The translations under genes were made by a program, and so were the position numbers. From NCBI GenBank assembly GCA_026986135.1, contig JALSPD010000098.1, positions 1-10,629 of the forward strand: a stretch of 10,629 nt of DNA. Reading direction: 5' to 3'. Source of the stretch: DHVE2 group archaeon. Lineage in GTDB: Archaea; Thermoplasmatota; Thermoplasmata; Thermoplasmatales; Aciduliprofundaceae. Positions 6,282 through 10,629 of this stretch are shown in pieces; position 1 is the stretch's first letter, and the number at the start of each line of letters is the position of its first letter. A model generated the notes under the pieces. That model was not told the origin of the DNA. It worked only from the letters and a program-made list of their open reading frames with translations, and did not search any database.

Positions 6282-6788
6282 TCACCTTTCCTGGCCTCTG
6301 TAATAAAATTCACCGCCTGCAAGGATAAGCAATGTACCAATTATGGCTACTGCAGAGGAAGGGGGGTTATTGATTATTCTCCATCCATTTAAACGAAGAT
6401 AGTATGCCAACCCGTATATAATTATTCCAGACAGTATGAGAAGTGCAGATGCATACCTGAACCAAGATGTGGTTTTTATTGCTTTCTCAGGGGATGTGAT
6501 TACCTCCCTTTTATCAATTTTCGGTTCTTCTTTCTTTTCTTCCTTTCTCTCTTTCTTTGTCTCTTTGCTTTCTGCTTTATCTACCTTCCCTTCCTTTTGC
6601 GATTCTCTGCTTTTACTCTCCTCTCTTGATTCCTCCTTTTTCTGAGTCTTCTCGCCTTCAGAAGTTTCTGTGGCAGGAACAGCAAGCTTCTCAATCTCTT
6701 CAAGTTCCTGCATCACTGGCTTCTCCTCTTCACCTTCCACCAGCTGCGATATCTCCTCAAGTTCCTCCAGTATGTTTTCCTCTGGCAT
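6282..6788 (-). CDS. Unrecognised two-TM protein with charged N-terminal domain
   Basis: I do not recognise this 168-residue protein. Residues 1-36 hold two similar acidic amphipathic stretches, EELEEISQLV and QELEEIEKLA. Residues 40-105 are low-complexity Lys/Glu/Ser, probably disordered. Two hydrophobic segments follow, about residues 111-132 (ASALLILSGIIIYGLAYYL) and 145-163, joined by a short loop, with both ends probably cytoplasmic. The C-terminus is short and charged. ATG at 6788 (minus) has only a weak ribosome binding site (GGGGAT). A possible TATA box AAGTTATAT (minus strand, 6829-6821) would lie inside the divergent methyltransferase gene. The paired acidic stretches could be docking helices, but no function can be assigned. 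It is co-transcribed with the hydrolase gene. Confidence 0.8.
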   Translation of the reverse strand: MPEENILEELEEISQLVEGEEEKPVMQELEEIEKLAVPATETSEGEKTQKKEESREESKSRESQKEGKVDKAESKETKKERKEEKKEEPKIDKREVITSPEKAIKTTSWFRYASALLILSGIIIYGLAYYLRLNGWRIINNPPSSAVAIIGTLLILAGGEFYYRGQER

Positions 6789-6807
6789 TCAAATCCCCGA
6801 AATTATA

Positions 6808-7365
6808 ATGTACTACAGGGATATAACTTTTTTGATGGCTCCATATCCCATTTCCGAAGATACTCTTCTACTTCTTGATTCAATAAAATGTGGTAAAAGA
6901 GTTCTTGAAATGGGTACTGGAAACGGATTAATTGCGATGGAATGCGCTAGAAGAGGCAGCGCTGTTACTGCCGTTGATATTGACCTGGAAGCTTTAAAAA
7001 AGCTAGATAAAGAGGCAAAAAAACAGGGACTAAGTATAACAACAGTACACTCGGATCTTTTTGAAAAGGTAACTGGAGTGTTTGATACAATAATATTCAA
7101 TCCGCCATACCTACCAGGAGATGCAGAAGAAATTGAGGACCTTCAGTGGGCGGGAGGTGGAGAATATGGAGATGAAATCATTATGCGATTTTTAGAAAAT
7201 GCTCACAGGTTTCTTTCTGAAAATGGTGAAATATATATTGTGCTTTCATCATTTAACAGGATTGATCTCATTAAGAGTATGCCCTATGATTTTGAAAAAA
7301 TATCAGAACTAAAACTATCCTTCCACACAATTTTTGTTTACAAACTTAAAAAGTGTGAAGCGTAA
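6808..7365 (+). CDS. HemK/PrmC-related methyltransferase, archaeal Mtq2-like
   Basis: This is a SAM-dependent class I methyltransferase that probably methylates the glutamine of the GGQ motif in release factor aRF1, as PrmC and eukaryotic Mtq2 do. The SAM-binding motif I is EMGTGNG at residues 34-40, the acidic motif II is AVDID at about 55-59, and the catalytic NPPY of glutamine/asparagine and adenine methylases is at residues 98-101. The PISEDTLLLLD segment matches the P-x-EDT start of the archaeal HemK-related group. At 185 residues it lacks the N-terminal helical domain of bacterial PrmC; Mtq2-type enzymes instead use the partner Trm112, not seen here. ATG 6808 (MYYRD) is preferred by family resemblance. 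ATG 6835 (MAPYP) is an alternative, with a TATA-like element TTATAAT at 6803-6809 about 27 bp upstream. Only 19 bp separate it from the divergent gene. Confidence 0.88.
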   Translation: MYYRDITFLMAPYPISEDTLLLLDSIKCGKRVLEMGTGNGLIAMECARRGSAVTAVDIDLEALKKLDKEAKKQGLSITTVHSDLFEKVTGVFDTIIFNPPYLPGDAEEIEDLQWAGGGEYGDEIIMRFLENAHRFLSENGEIYIVLSSFNRIDLIKSMPYDFEKISELKLSFHTIFVYKLKKCEA

Positions 7366-7375
7366 GTTATATATT
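7366..7375 (+). promoter_or_regulatory. TATA box of the FKBP gene
   Basis: GTTATATATT begins on the base after the methyltransferase stop codon. Its centre lies about 25 bp before ATG 7397, so the FKBP message is probably leaderless. Confidence 0.65.
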
Positions 7376-7396
7376 AGTAGTGGCATTTGCGGCTTT

Positions 7397-8215
7397 ATGA
7401 AACTTTGGGTATACATTTCAGTGATAATCCTGGTAATGGTGGGTGTGTCTGTGGGGCTATACGAGTATATGGTTTATACGAACTCACCAAGTAAGAGTGT
7501 GCCCATCGTAAAAGAAGGCGATAAAATCTCCGTAAGATACTATGGATACATATATTACGGCGGTGAAAGGAGGGTGTTTGATACTAATATAGAGGAAGTG
7601 GCCAAAGACAATACCACCTATCCAAAGACAATCACCTATAAGTGGCCATCCAGGTTTGAACCCTTAACATTCACTGTGGGCGATGGATCCATGATCAAGG
7701 GATTTGACGAAGGTGTAAGGGGTATGAAACTGAACGAGACGAAAACAATAATTGTTCCTCCTGAAAAGGGATACAAATTTTACTGGGATAAGGTAAAAAA
7801 TGAGTCATACAATCAGAAGGTGCCCGTAATAGAAAATATGACACTGAATCAGTTTTATTCAAGATTCACGCATGCAAACCCCGTTATAAATGGAGTTTAC
7901 CGGGATAAGATGTATGGATGGAATGCGATTGTTCTATACGTTGATCCTCAGGAGAATGTAGTTACAATCCAGAACAATCCCGATGAAAACAGAGATTATT
8001 ATCCAATTGGAGACCAGTCACTAGTTGTACATGTTGATTCTGTTAACGGGGATGTAATAAGGATACACTACATTATCAAAAGCACACCCATACTCCTACC
8101 AAGCGGTGGAATAATTGATGCCACATATCCAGATCATTTCAGAATAAATTTCAATCAGGAAGTGGCTGGAAAAACACTATACTTCGTGGTAACGGTTGTT
8201 AAGATTGAATCGTAG
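7397..8215 (+). CDS. Membrane-anchored FKBP-type prolyl cis-trans isomerase with large insert
   Basis: This 272-residue FKBP-family peptidyl-prolyl isomerase and chaperone probably acts on proteins outside the membrane. Residues 4-27 form an N-terminal hydrophobic anchor. The FKBP fold starts at GDKISVRYYGYI (41-52) and continues through VFDTN (60-64), FTVGDGSMIKGFDEGVRGMK (in part 92-111), PPEKGY (121-126) and a final strand VAGKTLYFVVTVVKIE. The site of the insert-in-flap domain of SlyD-like archaeal FKBPs holds about 125 residues (roughly 127-250), more than the usual size. Four N-x-S/T sequons occur (Asn72, 113, 135, 147), compatible with glycosylation outside the cell. ATG 7397 is chosen because the TATA box gives a leaderless start there and translation begins at the anchor. 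The 3' end overlaps the convergent RNA-binding protein gene by 17 bp. Confidence 0.9.
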   Translation: MKLWVYISVIILVMVGVSVGLYEYMVYTNSPSKSVPIVKEGDKISVRYYGYIYYGGERRVFDTNIEEVAKDNTTYPKTITYKWPSRFEPLTFTVGDGSMIKGFDEGVRGMKLNETKTIIVPPEKGYKFYWDKVKNESYNQKVPVIENMTLNQFYSRFTHANPVINGVYRDKMYGWNAIVLYVDPQENVVTIQNNPDENRDYYPIGDQSLVVHVDSVNGDVIRIHYIIKSTPILLPSGGIIDATYPDHFRINFNQEVAGKTLYFVVTVVKIES

Positions 8216-8633
8216 CAAGGAACTCCCTGAAATTTCTTATCGCTACTTCCTTTCTTTTTGGATAACTTAGAAGCTTCATCCGCATAGCAATAGAATCTCC
8301 GCCCGTGGTTATAGCAACCCTCCTCAAAAACGCCTCTTGCTTATCAAACCTCAAGTAAAAATAACCATCCTCATCCACAAGATCATCAAGAATAGGTAAG
8401 ATCTCTTCAATCACACCAAGATCTGCCAATCTTTTCCAAAAATTTACAATCTCTCTGTATTTTCTAATTTCCAGTGTGATAATCCTTATTTCGTTTCCAT
8501 GATATCCAGTGGTTTCAACTATCTGAAAATCGGATCTGCCCGAAATAAATTTCATCGCAGATACAACTCTCTCTAAATCTTCAGTGGCATGAGCAATGCT
8601 TCGCAATGTTATGCTGTCAATTAATCTATTCAT
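8199..8633 (-). CDS. RNA-binding protein, COG1325 type (putative exosome-linked)
   Basis: This 144-residue protein resembles the archaeal COG1325 family, described as RNA-binding or predicted exosome subunits and often encoded near L15e and RNase P genes. It opens IDSITLRSIAHATEDLERVV, carries the family block ETTGYHGNEIRIITLEI, then LVDEDGYFYLRFDKQEA and a late KLLSYPKRKEVAIRNFREFL. No catalytic motif is visible. ATG 8633 (minus) is chosen as the family-like start. An upstream extension into the L15e reading frame region is open but overlaps the L15e gene. The gene starts 7 bp after the L15e stop and has no clear ribosome binding site, so coupling with L15e is likely. Family recognition is by pattern memory; the precise role is not established. 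Confidence 0.8.
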   Translation of the reverse strand: MNRLIDSITLRSIAHATEDLERVVSAMKFISGRSDFQIVETTGYHGNEIRIITLEIRKYREIVNFWKRLADLGVIEEILPILDDLVDEDGYFYLRFDKQEAFLRRVAITTGGDSIAMRMKLLSYPKRKEVAIRNFREFLATIQS

Positions 8634-8640
8634 AAAAAAT

Positions 8641-9240
8641 TTAGAGATTTGCCCTTCTTGAGGGCCTGCTCTTTTCCGCACCCATACCCTTATGCCTTAG
8701 ACCACGTCCCTTCTTCCCAGCACTGGTCAATCCCCTGAAAGCCCGTCCCTTGTGCTTACCAGTAGATATCCAGTTTATCTTGGGATCGTTCTTTATGGCG
8801 GGATGATGGGGATCTACCATTATCACCTCATAATACTTGTGCTTGCCATCCTCGCCCACATAGTAGGAGTTGAGAACCTCAAGATTTGGATACTTTCTAG
8901 ATGCCCTTTCCTCGGCTATACGCTGAATGCTTTTTCTCATTGGAATCCTTAGCATACCCTTCCTCTTTGGCCTTCTCCCTCCCTTTATTCTTCTCCTCTG
9001 CAAGTTTCCACGTCTAACACGTACTCTTACAACAACATATCCCTGCTTTGCTCTGTATCCAAGCTCTCTGGCACGATCAATTCTAGTGGGCCTTTCAACC
9101 CTAACTATTGCAGGTCCCTTTCTCCATTCAATCATTCGCTCCCACTGGATATCCTTCACATATGTGCGATCCTTTTCCTTCCATGCGTTTTTCACGTATC
9201 CATACATATTTACAGCCTTTCTCTCTGGCAACTTGTACAT
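8641..9240 (-). CDS. rpl15e: 50S ribosomal protein L15e
   Basis: This large-subunit ribosomal protein is specific to archaea and eukaryotes. Its 199 residues include MYGYVKNAWKEKD near the start, RVERPTRIDRARELGYRAKQ, then GYVVVRVRVRRGN, and RRPKRKG. The end contains NSYYVGEDGKHKYYEVIMVD, WISTGKHKGRAFRGLTSAG and the Gly/Arg-rich GLRHKGMG; all are family hallmarks. ATG 9240 (minus) is chosen because AGGAGGTAATGAG precedes it at normal spacing. Many homologs start at the equivalent of the internal MYGYV (ATG at 9207), so an 11-residue N-terminal extension is possible. The promoter lies near 9304-9317. The COG1325-type gene follows 7 bp downstream in the same operon. Confidence 0.97.
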   Translation of the reverse strand: MYKLPERKAVNMYGYVKNAWKEKDRTYVKDIQWERMIEWRKGPAIVRVERPTRIDRARELGYRAKQGYVVVRVRVRRGNLQRRRIKGGRRPKRKGMLRIPMRKSIQRIAEERASRKYPNLEVLNSYYVGEDGKHKYYEVIMVDPHHPAIKNDPKINWISTGKHKGRAFRGLTSAGKKGRGLRHKGMGAEKSRPSRRANL

Positions 9241-9259
9241 ATCTCATTACCTCCTGGGA

Positions 9260-9275
9260 TTCTCTCAAGTGAGAA
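9260..9275 (-). promoter_or_regulatory. Small hairpin in the L15e leader
   Basis: On the minus strand TTCTC-ACTTGA-GAGAA forms a 5-bp stem with a 6-base loop, a few bases upstream of the L15e ribosome binding site. It could be a site for ribosomal protein autoregulation, but the stem is short and may be chance. Confidence 0.25.
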
Positions 9276-9303
9276 CATCTCCCACCGAGGTGGAGAAACA
9301 AAC

Positions 9304-9317
9304 AAAATATATATACC
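9304..9317 (-). promoter_or_regulatory. Promoter (TATA box) of the L15e operon
   Basis: On the minus strand GGGTATATATATTT gives a strong TATA box. The start site is expected near 9285, leaving a leader of about 45 bases. An imperfect inverted repeat, TCTCC-C-ACC...GGTGGAGA at 9278-9296, overlaps that start site. Confidence 0.65.
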
Positions 9318-9344
9318 CTTCGCTCAATGAACAGAAAATATAAT

Positions 9345-9447
9345 GGTGATTTTAGCATTTTAACAGCACAATAAAATCAGAAGGTCTCCATACTGCCAAA
9401 AATTTAAAATCACCTTCATGCTCAAATAAAACCAACGCTCAAATAAA
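9345..9447. repeat. Inverted and direct repeats in the L15e / acylphosphatase spacer
   Basis: The 249-bp spacer 9241-9489 holds no gene. Besides two promoters it contains a 10-bp inverted repeat, GGTGATTTTA at 9345-9354 and TAAAATCACC at 9405-9414, with a partial third copy TAAAATCA at 9372-9379. It also contains the direct repeat GCTCAAATAAA at 9420-9430 and 9437-9447, 17 bp apart. These may be regulator sites; no regulator is identified. Confidence 0.4.
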
Positions 9448-9456
9448 GATTTACCA

Positions 9457-9468
9457 AAAAATTTATAC
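9457..9468 (+). promoter_or_regulatory. TATA box of the acylphosphatase operon
   Basis: AAAAATTTATAC has its centre about 25 bp before ATG 9490, which itself has no ribosome binding site. The message is therefore probably leaderless. Confidence 0.6.
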
Positions 9469-9489
9469 ACCATATCTCAATCCAACCAT

Positions 9490-9765
9490 ATGGAAACAGT
9501 AAGAGCCCATGTATTTTTCTCAGGCAGGGTCCAGGGAGTATTTTTCAGGGCATTTACCAAGGAGAATGCGGATAAACTTGGGATAAATGGATGGGTAAGA
9601 AACCTGCCGGATGGAAGGGTTGAGGCAGTTTTTGAGGGCCCAAAGGACAAAGTAGAAAAGCTTATACACATATGCAGATACGATCATCCCCGCGCAAAGG
9701 TGGAAGATGTAGAAATAACCTACGAAAACCCTGAAAATTTGAAGGGTTTCAAAATAATATATTGA
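9490..9765 (+). CDS. acyP: Acylphosphatase
   Basis: This small enzyme of the ferredoxin-like fold hydrolyses carboxyl-phosphate bonds such as acetyl phosphate or 1,3-bisphosphoglycerate. The 91 residues contain the phosphate-binding loop GRVQGVFFRAF with catalytic Arg20, and GWVRNLPDGRVEAVFEG with the catalytic Asn38 of the family. Length is normal (about 90). ATG 9490 sits at the distance expected for a leaderless start from the TATA box at 9457-9468. The SAM hydroxide adenosyltransferase gene follows after 11 bp and is very probably co-transcribed. No key residue is missing. The physiological substrate in archaea is not known. Confidence 0.95.
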   Translation: METVRAHVFFSGRVQGVFFRAFTKENADKLGINGWVRNLPDGRVEAVFEGPKDKVEKLIHICRYDHPRAKVEDVEITYENPENLKGFKIIY

Positions 9766-9776
9766 TGTGAGGCGAG

Positions 9777-10511
9777 ATGATAACCATCACCACCGATTTT
9801 GGATATAAGGATCATTATGCAGGCACTCTTAAAGGAGTGATCTTATCTATTAATCCCAGAGCATCCGTGGTGGAGATAACACATGGCATAAAAAGGCACA
9901 GCATAAGACATGCCTCATATGTTCTAAGGGCCTTTATAGATTACTTCCCTGAAGGTACTGTTCATCTGTTCGTTGTGGATCCAGGTGTTGGAACATCCAG
10001 AAAAGGCATAGTAGCGGAACTTGATAATGGATACTATGTAGGCCCAGACAATGGAATACTTACTCTGGTGAGCCATAGAGTTAAAAAGGTATACGAGATA
10101 AAAATGAGTGCAAAAAATCCAACTTTTCACGGGAGAGACATTTTTGCTCCAGTAGCTGCACGTATTGACATGGGCATATTTGCAAATATTGAACCGATAG
10201 ATGATTTTGTGAAGTTCAAGGTGGAAAGGCCTGAAAGACATGGAAATCAGGTAAAAGGAGAAATACTCCACATAGATCACTTCGGAAATGTGATTACCAA
10301 CATACCAGATGAAATGGTTAAAGATGCAAATATGATAGATCTCCATGGTCTAAAAATAAGAATGGTTAAAACTTACGGAGAGGGGAAAAACGGAGAGTTG
10401 ATAGCCCTTATAAACAGCGAAAATCTCCTTGAGTTTGCTGTAAATCAGGGCTCTGCAGAATTGATGCTAAATTACGCTCCAGGAGATAAAATAAAAGTTG
10501 AAGTACTATGA
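9777..10511 (+). CDS. SAM hydroxide adenosyltransferase (DUF62 family)
   Basis: This enzyme is related to fluorinase and chlorinase but uses water/hydroxide to split S-adenosyl-L-methionine into adenosine and methionine. The 244 residues begin TITTDFGYKDHYAGTLKG and carry VDPGVGTSRKGIV, PDNGIL and FHGRDIFAPVAA. The family triad Asp-Arg-His is present as Asp68, Arg75 and His118, which distinguishes it from the halogenases. The C-terminal domain includes HIDHFGNVITNI and a late INSENLLEFAVNQGSA. Length is close to that of archaeal homologs. GTGAGG before ATG 9777 is a clear ribosome binding site, unlike the leaderless acylphosphatase upstream. The biological reason for SAM hydrolysis is unknown. 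The stop lies 2 bp from the stop of the convergent gene. Confidence 0.93.
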   Translation: MITITTDFGYKDHYAGTLKGVILSINPRASVVEITHGIKRHSIRHASYVLRAFIDYFPEGTVHLFVVDPGVGTSRKGIVAELDNGYYVGPDNGILTLVSHRVKKVYEIKMSAKNPTFHGRDIFAPVAARIDMGIFANIEPIDDFVKFKVERPERHGNQVKGEILHIDHFGNVITNIPDEMVKDANMIDLHGLKIRMVKTYGEGKNGELIALINSENLLEFAVNQGSAELMLNYAPGDKIKVEVL

Positions 10512-10513
10512 AC

Positions 10514-10629
10514 TTACTGTTTAGAAGTTTCTCTCTCAAGGGTCTCGGCAGTCTTAAGAAATGTACTTGCCTGTTCTTCATATGTTTTACTTTTCTGAAA
10601 ATGTTCTGCTGCTTTGGCTTTATGGGCTG
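10514..10629 (-). CDS. C-terminal end of an unidentified helical protein (partial)
   Basis: The minus strand reads 37 codons plus TAA (10516-10514) to the window edge, giving AHKAKAAEHFQKSKTYEEQA, then STFLKTAETLERETSKQ. The Ala/Lys/Glu-rich helical composition and the AAEHFQKSKTYEEQA pattern resemble the last helices of a TPR-type or SNAP-like repeat protein. Too little is present to name it. The start, promoter and most of the gene lie to the right of the window. Coding status is supported by the amino acid composition and by the stop falling just beyond the end of the convergent gene. Confidence 0.6.
   Translation of the reverse strand, partial: AHKAKAAEHFQKSKTYEEQASTFLKTAETLERETSKQ

Noticed and set aside
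6670..6807. N-terminal extension of the methyltransferase
   Set aside because: The extra serine-rich residues are the antisense of the acidic two-TM protein; the family start fits ATG 6808 or 6835.
7334..7396. N-terminal extension of the FKBP
   Set aside because: It would overlap the methyltransferase end and include the TATA box; the hydrophobic anchor starts at ATG 7397.
8634..8681. N-terminal extension of the COG1325-type protein
   Set aside because: It would overlap the L15e gene and gives residues unlike the family start; ATG 8633 fits better.
1..10629. Search for tRNA genes, CRISPR arrays, toxin-antitoxin pairs or phage genes
   Set aside because: No cloverleaf-like segments, regularly spaced repeats, or recognisable mobile or defence genes were seen in the spacers or coding regions.

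Overview
The window is an archaeal chromosome segment made almost entirely of conserved informational and housekeeping genes. The archaeal assignment rests on an S19e–PDCD5–L39e–L31e–aIF6 cluster, an L15e gene, A/T-rich TATA-box promoters, and GGTGA-type ribosome binding sites. Heavy use of AGA/AGG arginine codons and moderate GC suggest a thermophilic euryarchaeon. A Thermoplasmata or Aciduliprofundum-like lineage is my best guess, but it is a guess and not proven here. I see no mobile element, CRISPR array, tRNA or rRNA.

Layout, left to right. (1) The window opens with the N-terminal 372 codons of an SMC ATPase on the minus strand. It is divergent from an unrecognised membrane protein with a long basic tail. 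The 154-bp spacer between them holds a perfect 30-bp palindrome that looks like two back-to-back promoters, flanked by a near-symmetric set of TGTCA half-sites. (2) Next come a CPA-type cation/proton antiporter and an MTH1-like Nudix hydrolase. (3) The ribosomal cluster S19e, PDCD5-like protein, L39e, L31e and aIF6 follows. It stops at aIF6, without the L18a/LX, prefoldin and ftsY genes that often follow in other archaea. (4) Convergent to it is a minus-strand pair: an acidic/basic two-TM protein of unknown function, then a UlaG-like metallo-beta-lactamase-fold hydrolase. (5) A HemK/Mtq2-like methyltransferase diverges from that pair and is followed by a membrane-anchored FKBP prolyl isomerase with an unusually large insert. 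(6) Convergent to the FKBP is a minus-strand L15e – COG1325-type RNA-binding protein pair. (7) A 249-bp divergent spacer leads to an acylphosphatase and a SAM hydroxide adenosyltransferase (DUF62). (8) The last 116 bases are the C-terminus of an unidentified minus-strand gene.

Together the genes cover chromosome organisation, ribosome structure and 60S-type subunit control, probable release-factor methylation, RNA processing, nucleotide-pool sanitation and extracytoplasmic folding. Gene packing is very tight: the three convergent pairs end with a 17-bp overlap, a 0-bp gap and a 2-bp gap. Several genes appear to be transcribed without a leader, while genes inside operons carry strong Shine-Dalgarno sites, often with the preceding stop codon embedded in them.

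No obviously new multi-gene system is visible. The most unusual signal is the symmetric SMC/membrane-protein control region.
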